From CAYYJM01 sp964471755 (GTDB lineage Bacteria > Planctomycetota > Planctomycetia > Gemmatales > Gemmataceae), in contig CAYYJM010000249.1 of NCBI GenBank assembly GCA_964471755.1, positions 1 to 9,409 on the forward strand: DNA of 9,409 nt, read 5' to 3'. Position numbers and translations under genes: made by a program. The notes beneath the pieces are model-generated. The model saw only the letters and a list, made by a program, of their open reading frames with translations. It was not told the origin of the DNA and searched no databases. Shown here piece after piece: positions 1 through 5,281 of the stretch (positions are counted from its first letter, which is position 1; each line of letters opens with the position of its first letter).

Positions 1-150
1 GAGCCGCGCACGCAGCGAGGCCGCAGGCCGAGCGGAGTAAGCGTGTCGAGGCCCGAACGTGCAGGCTTTGGAAGCGATTCCGCCGCCCTGATGTGCAGGT
101 CGCGGTGCGCTTACTCCGCTCGGCCTGCGGCCTCGCTGCGTGCGTGGCTC
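1..150. repeat. Long inverted repeat (43-bp arms, 64-bp core) 3' of pheS
   Basis: The left arm (1-43) and right arm (108-150) are reverse complements over 43 bases. The one exception is a G/T pair (position 6 against 145), which would be a G-U wobble in RNA. Complementarity stops sharply on the inner side at 43/108, and 44-107 forms a non-repeated core. On the outer side the window begins at the first base of the left arm, so the repeat may be longer. Each arm contains a small foldback, GGCC-GCA-GGCC. The element begins 12 bases beyond the pheS stop codon, so in RNA it could act as a terminator or 3'-end stabiliser, but no T-run follows it. Long near-identical arms around a unique core also fit a REP/BIME-like or MITE-like interspersed repeat. 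No coding sequence is seen in 1-162. Confidence 0.85.
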
Positions 151-166
151 TGATTCGTTGAATCAG
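150..166. repeat. Short perfect hairpin overlapping the pheS stop codon
   Basis: CTGATTC-GTT-GAATCAG is a perfect 7-bp inverted repeat with a 3-base loop. It contains the pheS stop codon (163-165, read on the minus strand) and shares its first base with the end of the large inverted repeat. There is no T-run, so an intrinsic terminator is uncertain; it may help define the 3' end of the rpmI-rplT-pheS transcript. Confidence 0.5.
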
Positions 167-1185
167 AACTGCCGCAGGAAGCGGATGTCATTCCGCCAGA
201 ACTGGCGGATGTCGTCGATCGCGTGCAGCAGCATCGTGATCCGCTCCGGGCCCATGCCAAAGGCGAAACCGCTGAACTTTGCCGGGTCGTAGCCGCCGTT
301 GCGCAGCACCGTCGGATGGACCATGCCGGCTCCGGCGATCTCCAGCCAGCCGGTGCCCTTGGTTAGCCGATCGCAGTTCGGATCGTCTCGCGGCCAGTCC
401 ACGTCCACCTCGATGGACGGCTCGGTGAACGGGAAGTAGCTCGACCGGATGCGAATCTGACGCTCGGGCCCGAACAGTCGGCGAGCAAAGGTCAGCAGCG
501 TTCCCTTCAGGTCGGTCAGCGTGATGTTCGTGCCGATGGCCAGGCCCTCGACCTGATTGAACATCATCTCATGGCGGGTCGTCACCTGTTCCTTGCGGTA
601 GCACATGCCCGGCAGGATGACGCGGATCGGCCTCGGGCAGAGTTGCCGCATGACGTGGATCTGGCCCGGCGACGTATGCGTCCGCAACAGGACGCCCGGC
701 GTCGTCGTGTAGAGCGTGTCCCACATGTCGCGGGCCGGGTGATGGGCCGGCATGTTGAGCAACTCGAAGTTCAGTTCGTCTTCCTCGACCTCGCGGCTAC
801 GGAAGATCTGAAAGCCCATCTCGGCGAAGATGCCGGCGATGGTGCGGAGGCATCGGGTGCTGGGGTGCAGTCGGCCGACGGCTGGTCTGCGGCCCGGCAG
901 CGACACGTCGAGCGGCGTCTCGGCCAGGCTGGCGTTGAGGGCCCGTTCCTTCTCGGCTTCGAGGGCCTGATCGTACGCCGTCGTCAGGGCTTCCTTGATC
1001 TGGTTCGCCTTCTGGCCGTACTCCTTGCGCTGGTTGGCCGGAACCTTGCCGACGTCGCGCAGGGCGGCGAGGACCTCGCCGGACTTGCCGAAGTAGCGGG
1101 TGTTCCAGGTGCGCAGGGCGGCCTCATCGGCGCAGGCGCGGAGTTCGTCCAGGGCGCGGGCGTGGAGAGCGTCGAGGTCGGTCAT
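163..1185 (-). CDS. pheS: Phenylalanine--tRNA ligase alpha subunit
   Basis: This is the catalytic alpha subunit of cytoplasmic phenylalanyl-tRNA synthetase, which charges tRNA-Phe as an alpha2-beta2 tetramer with PheT. At 340 residues it has the usual PheS length. An N-terminal coiled-coil region of about 90 residues is followed by a class II synthetase core. Visible signatures are GRLHPST, LLNMPAHHPARDMWDTLY, LRTHTSPGQ, FPFTEPSIEVDVDW, GWLEIAGAGMVHP and the motif 3 stretch FAFGMGPERITML, ending in FWRNDIRFLRQF. The motif 2 loop reads GMCYRKEQVTTRHEMMFNQ, unlike the more common bacterial form with YR..D.DATH, although the Arg, His and EGL positions remain. It lies 27 nt after rplT as the last gene of the operon. 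No clear Shine-Dalgarno precedes the ATG, so translation may be coupled to rplT. No pheT begins within the 162 nt that follow. Confidence 0.96.
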   Translation of the reverse strand: MTDLDALHARALDELRACADEAALRTWNTRYFGKSGEVLAALRDVGKVPANQRKEYGQKANQIKEALTTAYDQALEAEKERALNASLAETPLDVSLPGRRPAVGRLHPSTRCLRTIAGIFAEMGFQIFRSREVEEDELNFELLNMPAHHPARDMWDTLYTTTPGVLLRTHTSPGQIHVMRQLCPRPIRVILPGMCYRKEQVTTRHEMMFNQVEGLAIGTNITLTDLKGTLLTFARRLFGPERQIRIRSSYFPFTEPSIEVDVDWPRDDPNCDRLTKGTGWLEIAGAGMVHPTVLRNGGYDPAKFSGFAFGMGPERITMLLHAIDDIRQFWRNDIRFLRQF

Positions 1186-1212
1186 GGGATAACCCGGCTC
1201 GCCAGTGGCCGG

Positions 1213-1584
1213 TTACTTCGCGATGGCCGCGGGGAGATTGGCGCGGGCCAACTCGACGAGCCGGGTAAACGTTTCCGGATCCTCGATCGCGATCTGCGAC
1301 AGCGTCTTGCGGTTGAGATCGACCAGGGCGCGCTGGAGGCCGGCGATGAGCTGGCTGTAGCGCAGGCCGCGCATCCGGCAGGCGGCGTTGATGCGGATGA
1401 TCCACAGGCTGCGGAACTCGCGCTTCTTGACGCGGCGATCGCGGAAGGCGTAGACCCGGGCGCGCATCAGCGTCACGCGCGATTGCCGGTACAGGTGATG
1501 CCGGCCGGCGCGGAAGCCCTTGGTCAGCTTTCGCAACCGTTTACGTCGGCGCAGTACGGTCTTGCCGCTTCTTGCACGAACCAT
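1213..1584 (-). CDS. rplT: 50S ribosomal protein L20
   Basis: L20 is an early-binding assembly protein of the large ribosomal subunit that contacts 23S rRNA. The 123-residue product has the normal length and the conserved features: a very basic N-terminal extension beginning MVRARSG, then RKLTKGFRAGRHHLYRQSR, the segment RRVKKREFRSLWIIRINAACR, and a C-terminal globular part with GLRYSQLIAGL. A GGGAG Shine-Dalgarno (1598-1594) lies 9 nt before the ATG. The gene sits between rpmI and pheS, the order usual in bacteria. In Bacillota and Enterobacteria L20 represses its own operon through an mRNA mimic of its rRNA site; whether that applies here cannot be read from the sequence, though the leader of this operon contains an attenuator-like structure. 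Confidence 0.97.
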   Translation of the reverse strand: MVRARSGKTVLRRRKRLRKLTKGFRAGRHHLYRQSRVTLMRARVYAFRDRRVKKREFRSLWIIRINAACRMRGLRYSQLIAGLQRALVDLNRKTLSQIAIEDPETFTRLVELARANLPAAIAK

Positions 1585-1634
1585 GACTCGTCACTCCCGT
1601 TGCAGTGGAGCGCGGAACTGAGCGTCCAGCGGCA

Positions 1635-1649
1635 GCCCGTCAAACGGGC
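1635..1649. repeat. Stable hairpin in the rpmI-rplT spacer
   Basis: GCCCGT-CAA-ACGGGC is a perfect 6-bp stem with a 3-base loop, in the 81-nt spacer between the rpmI stop and the rplT start. No T-run follows on the minus strand, so it is probably not a terminator. It could be an RNA-processing or stability element, or part of a protein-binding site. Confidence 0.4.
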
Positions 1650-1665
1650 CGGCCGACAGCGCGAT

Positions 1666-1866
1666 TCAGCTCACGCCCCCCATCAGCTTGACGTACTTCT
1701 TCTCGATCGCCGTCAGCGACACGACGGGGGCGCGCAGCTGGCGCTTCCGCTTGCCCGACTTGTGGCTGTTCAAGTGCTTCTTGCCCGCGCTGGAGCGCTT
1801 GAGCTTGCCCGTGGCCGAAACGCGGAAGCGTTTCTTGCTGGCCTTGTGGGTCTTCATCTTGGGCAT
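1666..1866 (-). CDS. rpmI: 50S ribosomal protein L35
   Basis: This is a small basic protein of the large ribosomal subunit. The 66-residue product matches the family length and begins MPKMKTHKASKKRFRVSATGK, followed by a KxKRSSAGKKHLNSHKSGKRKRQLR stretch typical of L35. A GAGGGGGG Shine-Dalgarno (1879-1872) lies 5 nt before the ATG. It is the first gene of rpmI-rplT-pheS. The usual upstream neighbour infC is absent: 340 nt of non-coding DNA and then the divergent ilvC lie upstream. The leader contains a promoter candidate and a terminator-like hairpin, described separately. Confidence 0.97.
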   Translation of the reverse strand: MPKMKTHKASKKRFRVSATGKLKRSSAGKKHLNSHKSGKRKRQLRAPVVSLTAIEKKYVKLMGGVS

Positions 1867-1906
1867 GGTGGCCCCCCTCGTCGAGTGCGGTCGTGAAATC
1901 GCCGCG

Positions 1907-1945
1907 AAAAAACAAAAAGGGCCCCCGGCACATACCAGGGGTCCC
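1907..1945 (-). terminator. Intrinsic terminator in the rpmI leader (attenuator candidate)
   Basis: Read on the minus strand, a GC-rich stem pairs 1945-1943 with 1921-1919 and 1941-1938 with 1925-1922. A wobble and two further G-C pairs then close a 6-base loop (1934-1929). It is followed immediately by TTTTTGTTTTTT (1918-1907). This is a textbook intrinsic terminator. It lies inside the leader of rpmI, 41 nt before the start codon and downstream of a promoter candidate, with no gene on this strand between that promoter and the terminator. This placement suggests regulated termination rather than the end of a gene. Confidence 0.8.
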
Positions 1946-1992
1946 GGTGGCTTCTATCCGGGCTGCCTGCTCCTTCGGCGTCTCTTCCGAAG
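1943..1992 (-). promoter_or_regulatory. Two upstream leader hairpins, one competing with the terminator
   Basis: On the minus strand, CTTCGG (1992-1987) can pair with CCGAAG (1978-1973) around an 8-base loop. CCCGG (1962-1958) can pair with CCGGG (1947-1943). The second stem uses bases 1943-1945, which also form the outer GGG:CCC of the terminator, so the two folds exclude each other at that point. This is the layout expected of antiterminator versus terminator folding. The pairing is visible; the regulatory role and any ligand are inferred. No T-box consensus or leader peptide rich in phenylalanine was found. Confidence 0.5.
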
Positions 1993-2001
1993 ATGCTGTG
2001 C

Positions 2002-2031
2002 ATTGTAGCAGCCACCGGCCCGGATGGGCAG
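2002..2031 (-). promoter_or_regulatory. Promoter candidate for rpmI-rplT-pheS
   Basis: On the minus strand there is a TACAAT -10 box (2007-2002) preceded by TGC, giving an extended -10 (TGN-TACAAT). CTGCCC (2031-2026) is a weak -35 match at 18-nt spacing. Transcription would begin near 1995, leaving a leader of about 130 nt that holds the competing hairpins and terminator. Confidence 0.5.
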
Positions 2032-2156
2032 GGGGAAAAATCGCTGCTGTGGAGCGCTTTCCGCGCCCCCCTCCACTCTGCACATTACCATACCGGCCCC
2101 TGCCGAGAAGGGCAACCGTGAATCGTGAAAGCATGGCCGATGTCGGCCCGGACCTG

Positions 2157-2179
2157 TACACTGATCTCTCATCGAGAGA
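2157..2179 (+). promoter_or_regulatory. Weak -10 candidate and leader hairpin before ilvC
   Basis: TACACT at 2157-2162 resembles a -10 box, but no good -35 lies 16-18 nt upstream. It is followed by TCTCTC-ATC-GAGAGA (2165-2179), a perfect 6-bp hairpin that would sit at the 5' end of such a transcript. The ilvC promoter therefore remains uncertain. Nothing else was recognised on the plus strand between 2040 and 2206, and there is no leader peptide rich in branched-chain residues. Confidence 0.25.
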
Positions 2180-2206
2180 CTGGAATGACCACCGAAGAGG
2201 TGACCC

Positions 2207-3262
2207 ATGCGTGAGATCAATGTCGGCAATATCAAGGAAACGGTGGTCGAACGAACCGACTATCCGCCCGAAAAGATCCAGGCCGTTCTCGGCAAGGAGG
2301 TCGTCGCCGTCATTGGCTATGGCGTCCAGGGCCCGGGGCAGGCCCTTAACATGCGCGACAATGGCGTCAACGTCATCATCGGCCAGCGCGAGGGCGGCAA
2401 GTCGTGGGACAAGGCCGTCGCCGACGGCTGGGTGCCGGGCAAGACCCTCTTCTCCATGGAAGAGGCGGCCAAACGCGGCACCATCATCCAGTATCTGCTC
2501 TCCGATGCCGGCCAGAAGGAGCAGTGGCCGAACCTCAAGCCGTTCCTGACGGCCGGCAAGGCCCTCTACTTCTCGCACGGCTTCAGCATCGTCTACAGCG
2601 ATCAAACCGGCGTCATCCCGCCCACGGACATCGACGTTATCCTCGTTGCGCCAAAGGGTTCCGGCACCACGGTTCGCCGGCTCTTCCTCGAAGGCAAGGG
2701 CATCAACGCCAGCTACGCCGTCCACCAGGACGCGACGGGGCGAGCCCGGCAGCGGGCCGAGGCGCTGGGCATCGCCATCGGTTCGGGATACCTCTTCCCG
2801 ACGACCTTCCAGAAGGAAGTGTTCAGCGATCTGACCGGCGAGCGTGGCGTGCTGATGGGTGCCATCTACGGCCTGTGGCTGGCCCAGTACGAGGTGCTGC
2901 GGGCGCAGGGTCACAGCCCGTCGGAAGCCTTCAACGAGACGGTCGAGGAGGCGACGCAGAGCCTCTACCCGCTGATCGCCGAGAACGGCATGGACTGGAT
3001 GTACGCCAACTGCTCGACGACCGCCCAGCGCGGAGCCCTCGACTGGTTCAAGCGTTTCCGCGATGCCGCCAAGCCGGTCTTCGAGGAACTCTACCGTCGG
3101 GTGGCGGCCGGCGACGAGACGCGACGTGTCCTGGAGGCGAATAGCCGGGAAGACTACCGCGAGCAGCTGGAAAAGGAACTGGCTGAGATCGCCGGCAGCG
3201 AGATGTGGCTGGCCGGGGCCATCGTTCGCGCCCTGCGGCCCGAACGGGCCAAGGACGCCTGA
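2207..3262 (+). CDS. ilvC: Ketol-acid reductoisomerase (NADP+)
   Basis: This enzyme catalyses the second common step of valine, isoleucine and leucine synthesis: Mg2+-dependent alkyl migration and NADPH reduction of acetohydroxy acids. The 351-residue product has the class I (short) architecture. A Rossmann fold with GYGVQGPGQA (residues 37-46) is followed by a cofactor loop QREGGKS (60-66) and then a helical knotted domain. Metal and substrate ligands fit the class I pattern: D208 and E212 in DLTGE, E244 and E248, and S270 in the NCSTTAQRG stretch. It is slightly longer than the roughly 330-340 residues usual for class I because of its N- and C-terminal extensions. The ATG follows an AGAGG-like Shine-Dalgarno at 2196-2200. 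It is transcribed divergently from rpmI and appears monocistronic; no other ilv or leu gene is nearby. Confidence 0.96.
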   Translation: MREINVGNIKETVVERTDYPPEKIQAVLGKEVVAVIGYGVQGPGQALNMRDNGVNVIIGQREGGKSWDKAVADGWVPGKTLFSMEEAAKRGTIIQYLLSDAGQKEQWPNLKPFLTAGKALYFSHGFSIVYSDQTGVIPPTDIDVILVAPKGSGTTVRRLFLEGKGINASYAVHQDATGRARQRAEALGIAIGSGYLFPTTFQKEVFSDLTGERGVLMGAIYGLWLAQYEVLRAQGHSPSEAFNETVEEATQSLYPLIAENGMDWMYANCSTTAQRGALDWFKRFRDAAKPVFEELYRRVAAGDETRRVLEANSREDYREQLEKELAEIAGSEMWLAGAIVRALRPERAKDA

Positions 3263-3288
3263 GCGCAACGGCAGCGAATCTCTTCAGG

Positions 3289-3310
3289 CCGGGGCAGATT
3301 CCTGCCCTGG
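3289..3310 (+). terminator. Hairpin after ilvC (terminator candidate)
   Basis: CCGGGGCAG (3289-3297) pairs with CTGCCCTGG (3302-3310) around the loop ATTC: nine pairs including one G-U. It begins 26 nt after the ilvC stop. No T-run follows, so termination would be inefficient or factor-assisted. Confidence 0.5.
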
Positions 3311-3320
3311 CATACTCGTG

Positions 3321-3350
3321 TCCATCCGTTACTTGTTGAAACTGGATGGA
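3321..3350 (+). repeat. Second hairpin in the ilvC 3' region
   Basis: TCCATCCGTT (3321-3330) pairs with AAC and GGATGGA (3340-3342 and 3344-3350), with one bulged T and a 9-base loop. It follows the first hairpin by 10 nt. It may be part of a tandem transcription-end region between ilvC and the promoter at 3393. Confidence 0.4.
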
Positions 3351-3392
3351 GGGATCGGCCGGTTTTCCTTCCGTGGGCCTTGCTTACAGGGG

Positions 3393-3398
3393 TATAAT
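3393..3398 (+). promoter_or_regulatory. Consensus -10 box before the small gene/mlaE pair
   Basis: TATAAT at 3393-3398 is a perfect -10 box in otherwise GC-rich DNA. The best -35 candidate is TTCCGT (3369-3374, 18-nt spacing), which is weak. Transcription would start near 3405, giving a leader of about 65 nt to the ATG at 3470. Confidence 0.5.
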
Positions 3399-3469
3399 GC
3401 CCTTGCTCACCGAGCGGCCACGGTCGAGGGACGACCTGACGGCATCCCCCATTGCAGAGGATTCGTACC

Positions 3470-3862
3470 ATGCGTACCCCGGACTTGCTGGGCGAGCTGC
3501 GTGCGGCCTGGTTGCCGAACTTGACGGATGCGGCCCTGGATCGTCTGATCGAACTGCTCGCGGAAGTCAGCCCGTTCCTGGTTCATGGTTATTTCACCCG
3601 GGTTCCGCCGATGGGCTGCCTGGCCACCCATGCGGCCTGGCACCATCCGCGCTCCTGCCACCTGATCACGGATGCCGGTATCACCTGGCTGCACCACGTC
3701 GCCGGGCTCAATCCCGCCACGTCGGTCGTCCTCCAGGAATGGGACCGCAAGGGCGTGCAGGATCTGGAGTTGCGCTCGCTCCTGCTGGACGTGTTCCAGC
3801 AGGAACGCGACCGCCGCCGGAAGCAGCGCAAGCCGCGTGCGCGAGCCCGACTCGGAGTCTAA
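3470..3862 (+). CDS. Hypothetical protein upstream of mlaE
   Basis: I do not recognise this 130-residue protein. The chosen ATG has an AGAGG Shine-Dalgarno (3456-3460) 9 nt upstream; a TTG at 3452 would add six residues but has no better support. The product has no signal peptide or membrane segment and looks helical and cytoplasmic. Its N-terminal half is leucine-rich (LLGELRAAWLPNLTDAALDRLIELL). The middle holds several His and Trp residues (THAAWHHPRSCHLI, ITWLHHVAGLNP). The C-terminal tail is strongly basic (RRRKQRKPRARAR). It ends 9 nt before the MlaE-type permease and probably shares its transcript, so a link to that transporter is possible but unproven. Confidence 0.75.
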   Translation: MRTPDLLGELRAAWLPNLTDAALDRLIELLAEVSPFLVHGYFTRVPPMGCLATHAAWHHPRSCHLITDAGITWLHHVAGLNPATSVVLQEWDRKGVQDLELRSLLLDVFQQERDRRRKQRKPRARARLGV

Positions 3863-3871
3863 CGACCCGTC

Positions 3872-4624
3872 ATGCTCGAAACCCTGGGACAGTTCGCCTA
3901 TTTTGCCTACCGCAGCACCTTGCTGCTGCCCGGTGCCCTGCTGCATCCGACGCGGACGCTGGTGCAGCTGTACCAGATCCTTCTAGGGGCTCTACCGCTC
4001 GGTGCGACGGCGGGCATCGCCATCGGAGCCGTCATCTGGATGCACCTGCGCGATGCCCTGATCAAGGTCGCTGGGCCAGGCGCGGCCGCCTATCTGCCTC
4101 AGGCCCTCAGTCTTGCCGTGGTTCTTGAATTTGCCCCGATTGCGGCGGGAATGATCGTTGCCGGTCGCTCCGGTGCGAGCATGGGGGCCGAACTGGGCTC
4201 GATGCGCGAGACGGAGCAGATCGATGCCCTGGAGATGCTCGGCGTGTCGCCCCTGCGCGAACTGGTCGTGCCGCGCATCTTGGCCTGCATGCTGGCCTTA
4301 CCGCTGCTCAACGTGTTCATCATCTACCTCGCTCTGGGTTCGGGATTCCTCGGCGAGACGTTGATCGGTGGACTGAGCTTCACGCAGTATGTGACCGCCG
4401 TGACCCAGGTGCTGCCAGCAGGAGATGTGATCCCGGCGATTCTCAAGACGGTGATGTTCGGCTACCTGATCGGTGTGGCGGGGTGTTACTGCGGAATGAC
4501 CGCACGCGGCGGTACGGAGGGCGTGGGTCGAGCCGCGACGGCGGGAGTGGTGGCGAGCATCTTCCTGGTGCTGGTGGCCGATGTCGTGCTGGTCAAGGTG
4601 ATTCAGTTGTGGAACGGCCGGTGA
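3872..4624 (+). CDS. mlaE: MlaE/YrbE-family ABC transporter permease
   Basis: This is an inner-membrane permease of the MlaE (YrbE) family. Its members work with an MlaF-type ATPase and an MCE-domain (MlaD-like) protein to move phospholipid or other lipids between inner and outer membranes. The 250-residue length is normal. Multiple hydrophobic segments cover about 36-56, 74-98, 131-160 and 190-245. The family core is clear: E86-FAPIAAG, AGRSGASMGAELGSM (about 97-111), EQIDAL (115-120), LGVSPLRELVVPR (about 123-135). It lies 9 nt after the preceding small gene with no obvious Shine-Dalgarno, which suggests translational coupling. No ATPase or MCE gene follows: a tRNA gene begins 51 nt downstream. 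The partners must be elsewhere, or the local order is affected by the assembly gap in that tRNA. The symbol is given by family; orthology to E. coli mlaE is not proven. Confidence 0.88.
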   Translation: MLETLGQFAYFAYRSTLLLPGALLHPTRTLVQLYQILLGALPLGATAGIAIGAVIWMHLRDALIKVAGPGAAAYLPQALSLAVVLEFAPIAAGMIVAGRSGASMGAELGSMRETEQIDALEMLGVSPLRELVVPRILACMLALPLLNVFIIYLALGSGFLGETLIGGLSFTQYVTAVTQVLPAGDVIPAILKTVMFGYLIGVAGCYCGMTARGGTEGVGRAATAGVVASIFLVLVADVVLVKVIQLWNGR

Positions 4625-4655
4625 GCGAACCTCGACTGGTCCGGTGGCGTCCCTT

Positions 4656-4670
4656 GGGTTAAGCTAACCC
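4656..4670. repeat. Small hairpin between mlaE and tRNA-Arg
   Basis: GGGTTA-AGC-TAACCC is a perfect 6-bp stem with a 3-base loop, 31 nt after the mlaE stop and 5 nt before the tRNA 5' end. It may mark the mlaE transcript end or a processing site; no T-run follows. Confidence 0.4.
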
Positions 4671-4675
4671 TGGCT

Positions 4676-4751
4676 GCCCCCGTAGCTCAGCTGGATAGNN
4701 NNNNNNNNCCTTCTAAGCGGCTGGTCGCGTGTTCGAATCACGCCGGGGGTA
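4676..4751 (+). tRNA. tRNA-Arg (anticodon UCU), interrupted by a 10-N gap
   Basis: The acceptor stem GCCCCCG (4676-4682) pairs with CGGGGGT (4744-4750), including one G-U, and the discriminator base is A4751. The D-arm starts TAGCTCAGCTGGATAG. The anticodon loop CTTCTAA (4710-4716) gives anticodon TCT (4712-4714), which reads AGA and AGG. The anticodon-stem 3' strand is GCGGC and the variable loop TGGTC. The T-arm GCGTG-TTCGAAT-CACGC is perfect. CCA is not encoded. Ns at 4699-4708 hide the end of the D-stem and most of the 5' anticodon stem. A normal tRNA needs 8 bases there, so the N-run length is probably arbitrary. Confidence 0.93.
4699..4708. other. Assembly gap (10 Ns) inside the tRNA-Arg gene
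   Basis: Ten ambiguous bases interrupt the tRNA. The flanking halves pair correctly at the acceptor stem and at the one readable anticodon-stem pair (C4709-G4717), so the join is probably right. Canonical tRNA geometry predicts 8 missing bases rather than 10, so coordinates downstream may be shifted by about 2. Confidence 0.9.
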
Positions 4752-4777
4752 CTTTTCCACGACCGAAGCGCTGGCAG

Positions 4778-5182
4778 TTACCTTGAGGTGACCTTGAACG
4801 AGAACTCGTTCGGGCCGGCCGCCGTTACTTCGACCTCGAGCTTACTCAGACCGTTATACCGGTCGGGAATGAAGTTCACCTTTGCGTTCGGGTCATCCGT
4901 CGAGAGTGCGTTCGGCGAGCGCGGAGCCGTCTTGAAAGAGCGAATCTCGACGCGGTTCTTGCCGAGAAAAGCGGTTCCGCTGAAGGCTCCCTTCTGAACC
5001 GGGAAGATGGTCGCGGCCTCTCCTGGCGTGAGAAAGGTTACTTCTCCATCCGGCAGAGGCGTCTTGTCGAGAAGCACCGTTCCCTTGATGGCGACGGACG
5101 CGGGCTGCTTCCTCCCGCCACCGCATCCCACGCAGGCTACCAGCACGGCCACCAGGCCGACGAAGCAGGTCAACCGAAACAT
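4778..5182 (-). CDS. Small planctomycete-type lipoprotein
   Basis: This 134-residue protein has an N-terminal hydrophobic segment (about 4-19) followed by Cys-Gly-rich sequence. C17 in LVAC fits the lipobox consensus best; C20 in GCGGG is the alternative acylation site. The mature part is a predicted beta-rich domain: IKGTVLLDKTPLPDGEVTFLTPGE resembles the carboxypeptidase-regulatory-like (transthyretin-like) fold found in many small planctomycete lipoproteins, and the C-terminus has alternating beta-strand pattern (KLEVEVTAAG, FSFKVTS). It is probably exported and membrane-anchored; its function is unknown. A GAGGAG Shine-Dalgarno (5194-5189) lies 6 nt before the ATG. It lies 99 nt downstream of the DUF1559 gene on the same strand, a common pairing in this phylum, with a large hairpin between them. 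Confidence 0.82.
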   Translation of the reverse strand: MFRLTCFVGLVAVLVACVGCGGGRKQPASVAIKGTVLLDKTPLPDGEVTFLTPGEAATIFPVQKGAFSGTAFLGKNRVEIRSFKTAPRSPNALSTDDPNAKVNFIPDRYNGLSKLEVEVTAAGPNEFSFKVTSR

Positions 5183-5210
5183 TGAATTCTCCTCACAAAT
5201 TATGAGAGAA

Positions 5211-5258
5211 CCCCTCGATCCGACCCCCTGTGGAACACAGGAGGTCGGAATCGAGGGG
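5211..5258 (-). terminator. 48-nt hairpin between DUF1559 and lipoprotein genes
   Basis: The sequence 5211-5258 folds into one long stem. Bases 5211-5219 pair with 5250-5258. After a bulged A5249, 5220-5225 pair with 5243-5248. After a C/A mismatch, 5227-5231 pair with 5237-5241, closed by a 5-base apex. About 20 pairs form in total. It starts 23 nt after the DUF1559 stop. On the minus strand it is followed by GGTTCTCTCATAATTTG, a poor T-run, so it may be a partial terminator or an mRNA stabiliser setting the ratio of the two products. Confidence 0.75.
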
Positions 5259-5281
5259 CGGATCTACGCAAGGTCAAACAA

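Noticed and set aside
571..1896. 441-codon plus-strand ORF
   Set aside because: It runs antisense to pheS, rplT and rpmI, which are all firmly identified; its translation is low-complexity Ala/Arg/Gly-rich, as expected from a high-GC shadow frame.
1867..2000. T-box riboswitch controlling pheS
   Set aside because: A terminator is present, but the conserved T-box antiterminator sequence and a specifier-loop stem could not be found.
1893..2235. Leader peptide or small genes between rpmI and ilvC
   Set aside because: Frames here lack ribosome-binding sites, overlap promoters or the terminator, and show no runs of Phe or branched-chain codons.
1640..3268. 542-codon minus-strand ORF
   Set aside because: It is antisense to the whole of ilvC and overlaps rpmI in another frame. 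It has no recognisable domain and is a high-GC shadow.
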